The notes under the pieces were generated by a model, which was not told the DNA's origin, did no database searches, and saw only the letters and a list, made by a program, of their open reading frames with translations. Both the position numbers and the translations under genes were made by a program. From assembly GCA_031425695.1 (NCBI GenBank), contig JANPJV010000189.1:1-38014 (forward strand): a stretch of DNA of 38,014 nucleotides. The letters run 5' to 3'. Shown here piece by piece: positions 1-7,545 of the stretch. Within the stretch, counting starts at the first letter, position 1; every line of letters begins with the position of its first letter. The DNA comes from JANPJV01 sp031425695 (lineage in GTDB: Bacteria > Pseudomonadota > Gammaproteobacteria > Xanthomonadales > SZUA-5).

Positions 1-20
1 CAAGAAGCAAGGCATCCAAA

Positions 21-42
21 GCGGCGCAGAGCGCCGCACTCC
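21..42 (-). repeat. Solo REP, GGAG-head class (class D)
   Basis: Read on the minus strand this is a GGAG head followed by a hairpin (TGCGGCGC, TCT, GCGCCGC). It is the same class as the paired copies near 10.75 kb and 21.5 kb. It lies 4 bp beyond the stop codon of the copper chaperone gene, where it could stabilise or end that transcript. A partner copy may lie outside the window. Confidence 0.6.
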
Positions 43-46
43 AAAT

Positions 47-541
47 TTATTCCCCGCGAACCTCCAGTTCCACGCGCAATGCCGGCTTGCCCGCACACAG
101 CTCGAGCTCGACCGGAATGCGCTCGCCCGCCGCAAACGGGCGCTTCGGCCCGATCAACATCAGATGCTTCCCGCCCGGCGCGAGCTCGAGCGTTCTACCT
201 GGCTCAATCTCAACGCGCTCAAGCTTGCGCATGCGCATGACACCGTTGTCCATGCTCATCGAATGCAGCTCGACCCGCTCGAAGGAAGCGGACCTGGCGC
301 CGCTCAGAACCAGCGTTTCATCGCCCCGGTTCGCGAGCGTGAGGTAACCCGCCAGCACCGGTGCAGTCGGCGGTGCCAGGCGCGACCACGCGGAAGTTAC
401 CTCGAACCTGCCGCATTGCTTTTGTAGAGTGGAGCTTGCTCCACTGCTCTCGATTTGTCCTGGCAGAGTGGAGCTTGCCCCAGTCTGCGCGCCTGCAGCG
501 GCCGCGTGTCCAATCGCCAACACCAGCAAAAGGCTTTTCAT
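47..541 (-). CDS. PCu(A)C-type periplasmic copper chaperone
   Basis: Family role: binds Cu(I) in the periplasm and passes copper on, classically towards the CuA site of cytochrome oxidase. The 164-residue product starts with a signal peptide (about residues 1-19, ending AGAQ). The mature domain from C43 carries the expected His/Met ligands: HSMSM in the first half and the HLM of GGKHLML in the second, matching the H(M)x10Mx21HxM pattern of the family. Odd feature: residues 19-39 (QTGASSTLP and ESSGASSTL) are encoded by two direct REP-like palindromes lying between signal peptide and domain. The linker is unlikely to disturb copper binding. The gene is divergent from the isomerase gene. The start at 541 is the only sensible Met before the hydrophobic core. 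Confidence 0.88.
   Translation of the reverse strand: MKSLLLVLAIGHAAAAGAQTGASSTLPGQIESSGASSTLQKQCGRFEVTSAWSRLAPPTAPVLAGYLTLANRGDETLVLSGARSASFERVELHSMSMDNGVMRMRKLERVEIEPGRTLELAPGGKHLMLIGPKRPFAAGERIPVELELCAGKPALRVELEVRGE
424..484 (+). repeat. Two direct GTAG-type palindromes (class E) inside a gene
   Basis: Copy 1 (424-445) is GTAG followed by the perfect hairpin AGTGGAGC-TT-GCTCCACT. Copy 2 (463-484) is GCAG followed by AGTGGAGC-TT-GCCCCAGT. Both lie in the same orientation, antisense within the copper chaperone reading frame, and are read through as the repeated peptide GASSTL. The frame is kept across both copies. Confidence 0.75.
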
Positions 542-613
542 CGGTTCCTGGAGCAGCCTGAAGATCGGGCGATGCTATGTTCCCGAGCCTGAACCCGCCA
601 CTGAGTGTGCCCC

Positions 614-1369
614 ATGCTCGAGCTCATCGAACACGCCGATATCCTGGAAATCAAGCTGGCGCGGCCGCCGGTCAATGCGCTTTCACCTGACCTGATTCGC
701 GCGTTGCGCCATGCAGTGGCGGAAGCTCCGGCCAAGGGCGCGCGTGCGCTGGTGTTGTCGGCCAATCCAGGCTTGTTCAGCGCCGGTCTCGATGTACCGA
801 CGCTGCTGACGCTGGACCGCTCAGGCATGCTCGACATGTGGCGCGATTTCTTCGGCCTGATGCAGAACCTGGCGTGCTCGCCGATCCCGAGCGTCGCGGC
901 CATCACCGGCCACAGCCCGGCCGGCGGAACCGTCGTCGCCCTGTTCTGCGATTACCGGGTCATGGCCGCGGGCAACTTCAAGCTCGGGCTCAACGAGACG
1001 CAGGTCGGCCTGGCCTTGCCGACCGCAATCCTGATGGGCCTGCAGCGACTGGTTGGCCCCCATCGGGCCGAACGCCACGTCGTCGCCGGGAACATGATCA
1101 CGGGCGACGAGGCTGAGAAACTGGGGCTGGTCGATGAGCAGGTGCCGGCGGATCAAGTGGTTGCGCGTGCGATCGAGTGGTGCCGCTTCCACCTCGCGCT
1201 CCCAGCGCGCGCCATGCGCCTCAACCGCGAGGCTGCCCGCGCCGACTTGCGCGCCATCTTCCACGACCCCGAGCGCCTGCAGCTCGGCGAGTTCATCGAA
1301 GGCTGGTTCCACCCGGAAACGCAGATGGTGTTGCACGCGATGGTGGCGAAGCTCAAGGCGCGGGGCTGA
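614..1369 (+). CDS. Enoyl-CoA hydratase/isomerase family protein, ECI1-like delta3,delta2-enoyl-CoA isomerase
   Basis: Crotonase-fold protein of 251 residues. The segment GHSPAGGTVVALFCDYRVMA is the CoA/oxyanion-hole region. GLNETQVGLALP closely resembles the GLNETQLGI segment of mitochondrial ECI1, where the Glu is the catalytic base that shifts a 3-enoyl to a 2-enoyl double bond. This favours an isomerase of unsaturated fatty-acid beta-oxidation over a hydratase. I chose the ATG at 614; an in-frame GTG at 605 would add three residues. No beta-oxidation partners are adjacent, so the physiological substrate is inferred only. The gene ends at a convergent junction filled by a class A repeat. 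Confidence 0.82.
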   Translation: MLELIEHADILEIKLARPPVNALSPDLIRALRHAVAEAPAKGARALVLSANPGLFSAGLDVPTLLTLDRSGMLDMWRDFFGLMQNLACSPIPSVAAITGHSPAGGTVVALFCDYRVMAAGNFKLGLNETQVGLALPTAILMGLQRLVGPHRAERHVVAGNMITGDEAEKLGLVDEQVPADQVVARAIEWCRFHLALPARAMRLNREAARADLRAIFHDPERLQLGEFIEGWFHPETQMVLHAMVAKLKARG

Positions 1370-1408
1370 GGCGGCGCCTGCCTCCGGGTTGGCCTGCGGG
1401 ATGCCTAT

Positions 1409-1550
1409 GGTGGGTCTGCGCTATGCGCGGACTTTTTTGATCTTGAGCTTCATTGAACATCGGCAAAAAGCGTCCGCGCATACCGCAGACCCACCAGAAG
1501 CGAAGGCCCGCTCTTGACTTAAATGCGTCCGCGCGCAGCGCAGACCCACC
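1409..1550. repeat. Class A REP cluster (GTGG head), three copies
   Basis: The left copy is GGTGGGTCTGCGCTATGCGC followed by GGAC and a T run. It is answered by an inverted copy at 1472-1495 and a second inverted copy at 1527-1550. Each copy has a GTGG head and a hairpin GTCTGCGC-TAT-GCGCGGAC with one G.T wobble. The cluster fills the gap between two convergent genes. I infer a bidirectional transcription stop. Confidence 0.85.
1413..1438 (+). terminator. Rho-independent terminator made by a class A REP
   Basis: The REP hairpin GTCTGCGC-TAT-GCGCGGAC is directly followed by six T residues, about 45 bp after the stop codon of the isomerase gene. Stem plus T run is the normal signature of an intrinsic terminator. 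Function is inferred from the sequence only. Confidence 0.6.
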
Positions 1551-1574
1551 ACCAGCCACGAGCGCGCCCCCGCA

Positions 1575-1838
1575 TCACGCCGGTTGCAAACCCTCATCGC
1601 TCCAATCGCCCACCGCCGGCGCCTCGGCCAGCCAGCTGTCCACCCTTTCGACGATCACCCGCGCCGCTGGCCAGGCGCCGTCCGGCACGCGGATTTCGAT
1701 CAATCCCTGGCAGGGCAGCTCGCCCATCGCGCCGATCAGGTCGGCACCGGTGACGAAGGCCGGAATGCCTTCGGCTTCAAGCGCGTCCTTGACCAGTTGG
1801 GCATCGACGAGGTTGGCTGCTTGATAGACGCTGCGCAT
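1575..1838 (-). CDS. DUF2007 domain protein (putative signal-transducing protein)
   Basis: Small cytosolic protein of 87 residues. The opening MRSVYQAANLVDAQLVKDAL followed by EAEGIPAFVTG is typical of DUF2007 proteins, which are roughly 70-100 residues and share a short alpha/beta fold; their function is not established. The start at 1838 is chosen because conserved family members begin at this Met; an upstream in-frame ATG at 1871 would add 11 residues (MLVGNQDGLDS). The gene is divergent from glnS with about 140 bp between them. Confidence 0.75.
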   Translation of the reverse strand: MRSVYQAANLVDAQLVKDALEAEGIPAFVTGADLIGAMGELPCQGLIEIRVPDGAWPAARVIVERVDSWLAEAPAVGDWSDEGLQPA

Positions 1839-1979
1839 TGAGTCCAACCCGTCCTGATTTCCGACGAGCATGCCCGAAACGGATCGTCGGGCGCGTGAGT
1901 GCGCGGCTCGCCGTGCTGGCACCCTCAGCGCGCTTCTTGCAGAATCCCCGGCCTTTCCGCGTATCGAAACCTTTGGCTT

Positions 1980-3722
1980 ATGAGCACCGAGTCGCTTCGC
2001 GCTGACGGGGCTTCGCCCACGGCGAACCATTTCATCCGCAACCTGATCCGCGAGGACCTGGAGTCCGGTCGGCGCAGCAGCGTGGTGACGCGTTTTCCGC
2101 CCGAGCCGAATGGCTATCTGCACCTGGGCCACGCCAAGAGCATCTGCCTCAATTTCGGCGTCGCGCAGGAGTCGGGCGGGCATTGTCACCTGCGGTTCGA
2201 CGACACCAATCCGACCAAAGAGGATATCGAGTACGTCGAGGCGATCCAGGCCGATGTGCATTGGCTCGGATTCGAGTGGAAGCGGCTGCTGCACGCTTCG
2301 GATTACTTTGATGTGTTCTATCTCTGTGCCGAAAAGCTGATCGGCCTCGGCCTCGCCTATGTGTGCGATCTCAGTGCCGATGACGTCCGCGCCTATCGCG
2401 GGACGCTCACTGCGCCGGGCAAGGATTCGCCTTTCCGCAGTCGCTCGATCGAGGAGAATCTCGATCTCTTCCGGCGCATGCGCGCGGGCGAGTTCGAGGA
2501 TGGCGCGCGCACCCTGCGGGCGAAGATCGACATGGCTTCGCCAAACATGAACCTGCGCGACCCGGCGATCTACCGCATCCGCAAGGTCAGCCACCAGAAC
2601 ACCGGGAACGCCTGGTGCATCTACCCGATGTACGACTACGCGCATGGGATTTCGGACGCGGTGGAGGGCATCACCCATTCGTTGTGCACGCTCGAGTTCG
2701 AAGATCACCGGCCGCTCTACGACTGGTTTCTCGACCGCCTCGACCTCGTCGGCGATCCCAGCCTGACCGCGCCCCTGCGTGCGAAGGGCCTCGACATGAC
2801 GCCGAGCCGGCCGCAGCAGACCGAGTTCGCGCGCGGCAATCTCGACTACACCGTGATGAGCAAGCGCAAGCTCATTTCCTTGGTGCAAGACGGACTGGTC
2901 GATGGCTGGGACGATCCGCGCATGCCGACCATCTCCGGCGTGCGCCGGCGCGGTTTCACGCCGGCGGCCATCCGCGCGTTCTGGGAGCGCATGGGCATCA
3001 GCAAGCAGGTGTCGACGATCGAGTACAGCGTGCTTGAAGCCTGCGTGCGCGAGGACCTCGATGCGAGCGCGCAGCGCCGTCTCGCCGTGATCGATCCCTT
3101 GCGCCTGACCATCGTCAACTTGCCCGACGCGCACGCAGAGAAATTGACCCTCGCCAACCATCCGAAGAATGCCGAGCTCGGCACGCGCGAGGTCAGCTTT
3201 TCGCGTGAACTCTGGATCGAGCGCGACGACTTCATGGAAGTGCCGGCGAAAGGCTTCCATCGCCTGCAGCCGGGTGGCGAAGTGCGCCTGCGCGGCGTCG
3301 GCATCGTGCGCTGCACCGAGCTCGTCAAGGACGCCGACGGCCATTTGCTGGGCGTACACGTGACCCTCGACGAGACCACGCGCGCTGGCCTCGCAGGCGC
3401 CGATCGCAAGGTCAAGGGCACCATCCATTGGGTAGACGCGCGCACTGCGGTCGCGGCGCAGATCCGTCTCTACGACCGCTTGTTCAAGGTTTCGAACCCG
3501 GACGACGAGAGCGAAGGCAAGAGCTATCGCGATCACTTGAACCCGAACTCGCGCCGGGTCGTGAACGGCTGGCTCGAAGCTGGCCTCGAAGCCGCCGTCC
3601 CGGGCACGCGCTTCCAGTTCGAGCGCCTTGGTTTCTTCATCGCCGACGCGCTCGATCACTTCCTCGACAAGCCGGTGTACAACCGCATCGTCACCCTGCG
3701 CGATTCGTGGTCGAGGAGTTAG
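1980..3722 (+). CDS. glnS: Glutamine--tRNA ligase
   Basis: Charges tRNA-Gln with glutamine in the cytosol. The 580-residue product is class I: the HIGH-type motif is HLGH at residues 48-51 within PPEPNGYLHLGHAKS, and the KMSKS-equivalent is MSKRK at about 293-297. The middle segment (IYPMYDYAHGISDAVEGITH) and the C-terminal anticodon-binding beta-barrels are as in E. coli GlnRS (about 554 residues). The start is the ATG giving MSTESLRADG; a longer frame from 1899 lacks family similarity. Odd feature: the TAG stop at 3720-3722 is formed by the TA and first base of a MITE-like element, so the native stop has been replaced or coincides with the insertion. The end (LRDSWSRS) still has family-like length. 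Confidence 0.97.
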   Translation: MSTESLRADGASPTANHFIRNLIREDLESGRRSSVVTRFPPEPNGYLHLGHAKSICLNFGVAQESGGHCHLRFDDTNPTKEDIEYVEAIQADVHWLGFEWKRLLHASDYFDVFYLCAEKLIGLGLAYVCDLSADDVRAYRGTLTAPGKDSPFRSRSIEENLDLFRRMRAGEFEDGARTLRAKIDMASPNMNLRDPAIYRIRKVSHQNTGNAWCIYPMYDYAHGISDAVEGITHSLCTLEFEDHRPLYDWFLDRLDLVGDPSLTAPLRAKGLDMTPSRPQQTEFARGNLDYTVMSKRKLISLVQDGLVDGWDDPRMPTISGVRRRGFTPAAIRAFWERMGISKQVSTIEYSVLEACVREDLDASAQRRLAVIDPLRLTIVNLPDAHAEKLTLANHPKNAELGTREVSFSRELWIERDDFMEVPAKGFHRLQPGGEVRLRGVGIVRCTELVKDADGHLLGVHVTLDETTRAGLAGADRKVKGTIHWVDARTAVAAQIRLYDRLFKVSNPDDESEGKSYRDHLNPNSRRVVNGWLEAGLEAAVPGTRFQFERLGFFIADALDHFLDKPVYNRIVTLRDSWSRS

Positions 3723-3990
3723 CAGCCTGTCGGGCTTTCATCATCCGTGCGCCGGAAGTCCTTTTGGCTCGCGGCTCCGATTGAATCTGGAGGCAAAACT
3801 TGAATAGTACGGTTCGATTTTGGATTCCTGCTCGCCAAAAGGCCGTCCGGCCCTTCGGGTTGAGCGGGTGGACGGCGTCTGCTGCGTTGCGACGCTTGCC
3901 AATGGAAGAGCCATTGGCTGCGCGCCGCGCCTTGCATCCATCCGCCCACCCGCTCAACGCATCTCACGCTGAAAACCCGACAGGCTGCTA
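3720..3990. mobile_element. MITE-like element, 271 bp, TA-flanked
   Basis: The two ends form a 21-bp inverted repeat with one mismatch: 3719-3739 reads TTAGCAGCCTGTCGGGCTTT plus C, and 3971-3991 is its inverse. The outermost shared dinucleotide is TA on both sides, fitting a TA target duplication as made by IS630/Tc1-mariner-type transposases. The right half holds nested palindromes: GTTGAGCGGGTGG (3859-3871) against 3946-3958, and GCCAATGG/CCATTGGC with a 5-nt loop at 3898-3918. Short frames of 60-90 codons exist but match no family I know and no transposase is present. It sits between glnS and the deaminase gene and touches both: it supplies the glnS stop and ends 4 bp before the next ATG. 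Confidence 0.7.
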
Positions 3991-3994
3991 ATCG

Positions 3995-4555
3995 ATGCTG
4001 TCACTGCAAGTACATTTGACCTTGCCCGCCTGGGTTCCCGAGCTGATCGACGAGGGGCGGCTGTATGCCGATGCAGCGAGTCAGGTTGGCCTGGCGATCG
4101 AGCTCTCGCGGCTCAACATCGAGCGCGGCACCGGCGGTCCTTTCGGCGCCTGCGTGTTCACCGAGGAAGGGCGATTGATCAGCGTCGGCGTCAATCGCGT
4201 CGTGCCGATGAACTGCTCGGTGGCGCACGCGGAAATGATGGCCTACATGAGCGCGCAGCAGCGCCTGCAGGTCTTTCGGTTGAACGCGATCGGCCAGAAG
4301 ATCACGCTCGCGACCTCGTCCCAGCCGTGCTGCCAGTGCTACGGCGCAACCGTGTGGGCGGGCATCGACCAGCTGCTGATCGGCGCGCGCTCCGAGGACG
4401 TCGAGACCCTTACCGGCTTCGACGAAGGCCCGCTGCCCGAAGACTGGGCCGGCGCGCTCGAGCGCCGCGGCATCTGCGTGGAGCGGGATGTCGAACGCGA
4501 GGCGGCGCGGGCGGTGCTGGCGCGGTATCGGGAGCTGAACGGGGAGATTTACTAG
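3995..4555 (+). CDS. Nucleoside deaminase (cytidine/deoxycytidylate deaminase superfamily)
   Basis: Zinc-dependent deaminase of 186 residues. The zinc site is complete: HAE at residues 78-80 (His ligand, Glu proton shuttle) and PCCQC at 111-115 (two Cys ligands). The GGPFGACVF segment binds the base in guanine deaminase and tRNA adenosine deaminase relatives. The overall pattern fits COG0590-type nucleoside or guanine deaminases better than TadA, but the substrate cannot be fixed from sequence. The ATG lies 4 bp downstream of the MITE-like element, so its leader and any ribosome-binding site are inside that element, with no good Shine-Dalgarno visible. Confidence 0.85.
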   Translation: MLSLQVHLTLPAWVPELIDEGRLYADAASQVGLAIELSRLNIERGTGGPFGACVFTEEGRLISVGVNRVVPMNCSVAHAEMMAYMSAQQRLQVFRLNAIGQKITLATSSQPCCQCYGATVWAGIDQLLIGARSEDVETLTGFDEGPLPEDWAGALERRGICVERDVEREAARAVLARYRELNGEIY

Positions 4556-4578
4556 GGGCTGGCGGATCACGCCTTAGC

Positions 4579-4664
4579 GTAGGTCATGTTGTCCGCGCGA
4601 GCGGACTACTTGACTCTGCCTTGAGCGCCGTCAAGTAGCTCGCTGCGCGAGCAACATGACCTAC
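4579..4664. repeat. Class C REP pair (GTAG head)
   Basis: Two inverted copies with GTAG heads at the outer ends. The left copy is GTAG followed by GTCATGTTGTCCGC, GCGA, GCGGACTACTTGAC, a hairpin with two mismatches. The right copy is its near inverse ending CAACATGACCTAC. It fills the convergent gap between the deaminase and SRPBCC genes. A degenerate third copy ends CCTGACCTAC at 4709, and its CTAC gives the TAG stop of the SRPBCC gene. Confidence 0.85.
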
Positions 4665-4705
4665 GAAAGCTCCCCTACGTTACTTGCGACCTTCGGCAAC
4701 CTGAC

Positions 4706-5245
4706 CTACGTGTTGGGCTCGCTCTCGGCCACGGCCTTGAGCTTGGCCAGGCCCTTTTCATAGTCCGGCCCGATGAACTTGTCCATCAGCAGGTTGAACC
4801 AGCGGCCGACGAGATTCCAGCCGGCATCTGATGAGAATGCCCAGGTGACGCGCGTGCCCTGGCCTTCCGGCACCAGCCGGTATTCCACCTTGGCGATACC
4901 CATCTCGCCGAAATCGAGATCACTCGCGACGCGGGTAAATGGCTCACTCGCGGTAATCGTCTGGTTGCCCGATCCCACCGCGTCGTTGCCGACCCAGGCC
5001 ATCTTGGCGCCGACGCCGCTGGCGGCACCGCTGTAGGTGTATTGCGCATTCGGATCGAGGCCGTACCAGGGCGACCATTCGTTGAAGCGCTCGTAGGAAT
5101 TGATCAGCGGGAAGACCACGTTCGGCGGCCGATCGATCAGCACCGAGCGCTCTACGTGCGCGCCTGAAGGCAGGAAAGCGCCGATGCCGCACAGCAGGAC
5201 GACGAGCCCGATGATGAAGTACAGCAGGCCTTTGAGGACGCGCAT
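4706..5245 (-). CDS. SRPBCC family (START/polyketide cyclase-like) membrane-anchored protein
   Basis: 179 residues: an N-terminal membrane segment (about residues 7-26, GLLYFIIGLVVLLCGIGAFL) and then an SRPBCC domain (HVERSVLIDRPPNVVFPLIN, FNEWSPWYGLDP, RVTWAFSSD). The fold binds hydrophobic ligands in a deep cavity; the ligand here is unknown. The domain probably faces the periplasm. The start gives MRVLKGLLYF. The stop codon TAG falls inside the GTAG head of a degenerate REP. It lies 32 bp downstream of the ELM1-family gene on the same strand and may be cotranscribed. Confidence 0.82.
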   Translation of the reverse strand: MRVLKGLLYFIIGLVVLLCGIGAFLPSGAHVERSVLIDRPPNVVFPLINSYERFNEWSPWYGLDPNAQYTYSGAASGVGAKMAWVGNDAVGSGNQTITASEPFTRVASDLDFGEMGIAKVEYRLVPEGQGTRVTWAFSSDAGWNLVGRWFNLLMDKFIGPDYEKGLAKLKAVAESEPNT

Positions 5246-5277
5246 GGGTGCGGCACCGATGAGTTGGGAGCAGAATA

Positions 5278-6243
5278 TTAGCCGCGACCGCGCGCTGGCG
5301 TCGCCAGCATTTCGCGCACGCGGGGAAGGATGCGGGTGAGCTCGCGCAGTGGCGCATAGCTCCATTCGTCGAGGTCTCCGGTGAAGCTGCGCAACCTGCC
5401 CGCGTCGGCCTGGCTGCGCTGGAAGCGCCCGGGTTTGCTGGCCGGGTTGACCGTTCCGAGGGCATGCACCGGCCGGCCCGTACCGAGCGCCTCGCTCGTC
5501 ATGTTCACGGAATCGGCGCTGACGATGAAGTGGTCGCCCCAGGCCAGCGCACCGCGGTAAGGATTGGCGCCGTCGCGTTCGTCGAACCAGAGGCGCGCCA
5601 CGGCACCAACGCGTGCGCGCATGGCCGCGGCCCACGCAGCAGGCGTGCGCCGCGAGCCGATCAGGACCACGCTGCCCTGGCGCTCACCCCACTGCCCCAG
5701 CACCGCCGCCAACCGATCGAGCTCGGCCTGGCCGAATTCGACTTGCCGCCGCGGACCACCAATCAGCACGACCAGTCGCGGTCCCGGAAGTGCGCCGATC
5801 TCTGCGTGCGCCACGCGCTCGCGACCGAGCCAGTCGTCGTCGATCGCATGCAGGGAGCCATCGATCGCAATGACGTTCGGCGCATCCAGGCGATCGTGCG
5901 CCGGGGCGATGACGGCGTCGAATCGCTCGGGTGGGACCCTCGGATCGAGGATCTGCACGGTCCGGGTTTGGCCGCCACTGGCCTTGGCGACAGTCAGGAG
6001 CGCCGCCGCACCCGTGCGGCCGGCACCGATCGCAAGTGCCGGCCATGGCGCACTCAAAGGTTCCGGTCTCCACGCACTGACCGGCACCACGGGCGCCCAT
6101 TGCGGCGCCAACGCGCCCCACGGCCAGCGCGCGTGCAGCCGCAGCACGCGCGGCTCCCGCCCCAGGGCCTGCGCGAGCGCGAGCGCCTGCAGCTCGTTGC
6201 CGGCGGCGCCGTCGCTGACGATCCAGGTGGTCGGGTTGGTCAT
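5278..6243 (-). CDS. Mitochondrial fission ELM1 family protein (DUF1022)
   Basis: 321 residues. The N-terminal segment WIVSDGAAGNELQALALAQA, the middle VVLIGGPRRQVEFG and the C-terminal FIVSADSVNMTSEALGTGRP are the recognisable blocks of this family, whose fold resembles glycosyltransferases of GT-B type. Bacterial members are common in proteobacteria, often near LPS genes, and are not mitochondrial in function. A sugar-transfer role in envelope synthesis is an inference. The start at 6243 (MTNPTTW) is chosen because upstream sequence is repeat-like. Confidence 0.8.
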   Translation of the reverse strand: MTNPTTWIVSDGAAGNELQALALAQALGREPRVLRLHARWPWGALAPQWAPVVPVSAWRPEPLSAPWPALAIGAGRTGAAALLTVAKASGGQTRTVQILDPRVPPERFDAVIAPAHDRLDAPNVIAIDGSLHAIDDDWLGRERVAHAEIGALPGPRLVVLIGGPRRQVEFGQAELDRLAAVLGQWGERQGSVVLIGSRRTPAAWAAAMRARVGAVARLWFDERDGANPYRGALAWGDHFIVSADSVNMTSEALGTGRPVHALGTVNPASKPGRFQRSQADAGRLRSFTGDLDEWSYAPLRELTRILPRVREMLATPARGRG

Positions 6244-6257
6244 GCGGGGAGAATACG

Positions 6258-6445
6258 TGTTGCGTCGGGTGGCTCTGAGCGCGCGTGGAGCCGGGGCTTT
6301 CGTAGCGTGGCACTGAGCGCGCGTGGTGTTGGGTCTTCGCGCACGGATGATCGCGCCAGCGCCGCGGCTCTTGTAGCGCGGTTCTGAGCGTGCTTGGCAT
6401 TGGGTCACTGCCGACTGACTGTTCGCGCCAGGGCCGCGGCCTTTG
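6258..6445. repeat. Tandem class F repeats (GTAG-like head)
   Basis: The divergent gap between the ELM1 and rutE genes (6244-6609) is mostly repeat. Two about 70-bp direct units begin GTAGCGTGGCACTGAGCGCG (6302) and GTAGCGCGGTTCTGAGCGTG (6373), each ending near CGCGCCAG(C/G)GCCGCGG. A partial unit (GGTGGCTCTGAGCGCGCG) precedes them. The same unit recurs at 28980-29052. The remainder, 6446-6609, shows no gene; a possible -10 box TATCAT at 6575-6580 precedes rutE. Confidence 0.65.
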
Positions 6446-6609
6446 TTACGTCGCGTGTCGCTCCGTATCGACAGCCGGCGTCGCACGTTCGCAATGCCGG
6501 GGCGAAAGCCGAAACACCCTGACGTGTCGACACCAGCCTACCTCAATCGTGAGCGCCGCAGCCGCGCATCACCCTATCATCCGCCACCTTGCCCAAAACG
6601 ACCCCCAAC

Positions 6610-7200
6610 ATGCCCGCACTCGATTCATCCGCCCTCGCGCAGCTCTTCACCGAAGCGCGTACGCACAATGTCTGGCTGCCGGACGAAATCAGCGAGGCGC
6701 AGCTGCATGAGCTCTACGAGCTGCTGAAATGGGGCCCGACCAGCGCCAATTGTTCCCCGGCGCGCTTCGTTTTCGTCAAGTCGCCGGAAGCCAAGGAGCG
6801 GCTGCGTCCGGCGCTGGACGAGGGCAATCTCGCCAAGACCATGCTGGCGCCGGTGACGGTGATCGTCGCTACCGACTTTGCCTTCTACGAGAACCTGCCG
6901 CGGCTGTTCCCGCATGCGCCTGACTCGCGGAGCTGGTTCGAGGGCAAGCCCGAGGTGATTGCCAGCGGCGGTTTTCGCAACGGGACGCTGCAGGGCGCCT
7001 ATCTGATCATGGCCGCCCGCGCGCTCGGCCTCGACTGCGGCCCGATGTCCGGCTTCAACAACGCCAGGGTCGACGCCGAGTTCTTTGCCGGCACCGCGAT
7101 CAAGTCGAATTTCCTGGTCAATCTAGCCCACGGGGATCCAGCGACGCTGTTCCCCCGCAGCCCGCGCTTGCCCTTTGCCGAGGCGTGCAAGATCGTGTGA
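6610..7200 (+). CDS. rutE: RutE-like malonic semialdehyde reductase / nitroreductase family protein
   Basis: FMN-dependent nitroreductase-fold protein of 196 residues, the same length as E. coli RutE. Long similar stretches: FTEARTHN, KWGPTSANCSPARFVF, ERLRPAL, APVTVIVA, AAYLIMAARALGLDCGPMSG. RutE reduces 3-oxopropanoate (malonic semialdehyde) to 3-hydroxypropanoate in the Rut pyrimidine pathway. No other rut gene is adjacent, so the role here may be general reduction of reactive aldehydes or nitro compounds. I chose the ATG at 6610 (MPALDSS); an in-frame TTG at 6589 would add seven residues. Confidence 0.88.
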   Translation: MPALDSSALAQLFTEARTHNVWLPDEISEAQLHELYELLKWGPTSANCSPARFVFVKSPEAKERLRPALDEGNLAKTMLAPVTVIVATDFAFYENLPRLFPHAPDSRSWFEGKPEVIASGGFRNGTLQGAYLIMAARALGLDCGPMSGFNNARVDAEFFAGTAIKSNFLVNLAHGDPATLFPRSPRLPFAEACKIV

Positions 7201-7269
7201 CCCGGGAGCGCGACGTTCCTGGGAGCGTCCCTGCTAGACTGCGCGGCCCTGCCAGCTGCCGGAAAATCC

Positions 7270-7494
7270 ATGGCGCGCCCTGATCCCAGCCGGGAGCCGA
7301 GCATCCCGTCCAATGCGCAGAATCGCTACGAGGTTGCGGTAGCGGATCTGCCGCTGTCGTGTCCGACGCCGGCGATGGCGCTGTGGAATTCGCATCCGCG
7401 CGTATATCTGCCGATCGAGGCGACAGGCAGCGCGAAGTGTCCGTACTGCGGGGCGATTTATGAGCTCCAGGGGCACCCCGGACACGTTGGCTGA
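7270..7494 (+). CDS. CHCC-type zinc-finger domain protein
   Basis: 74 residues. Zinc ligands are visible as C31, H42 and the pair C57/C60 (KCPYCGAIY), the CHCC pattern shared with the small zinc subunit of mitochondrial complex I (NDUFS6). Bacterial stand-alone members are small cytosolic proteins of unknown role. The gene is 51 bp upstream of the GT4 gene on the same strand and begins the apparent envelope operon. Confidence 0.8.
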   Translation: MARPDPSREPSIPSNAQNRYEVAVADLPLSCPTPAMALWNSHPRVYLPIEATGSAKCPYCGAIYELQGHPGHVG

Positions 7495-7545
7495 GCGTGT
7501 GCAGCCCGCCGGCCAATGTGATCGACTGCAGCCGCGCAGGTCGGC

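Noticed and set aside
1575..3659. 694-codon open frame antisense to glnS
   Set aside because: Long antisense frames are common in high-GC genes; no family resemblance except the last 87 residues, which are the separate DUF2007 gene.
3719..3967. 82-codon frame within the MITE-like element
   Set aside because: Composition follows the palindromes and it matches no family I know; overlapping frames on both strands are equally open.
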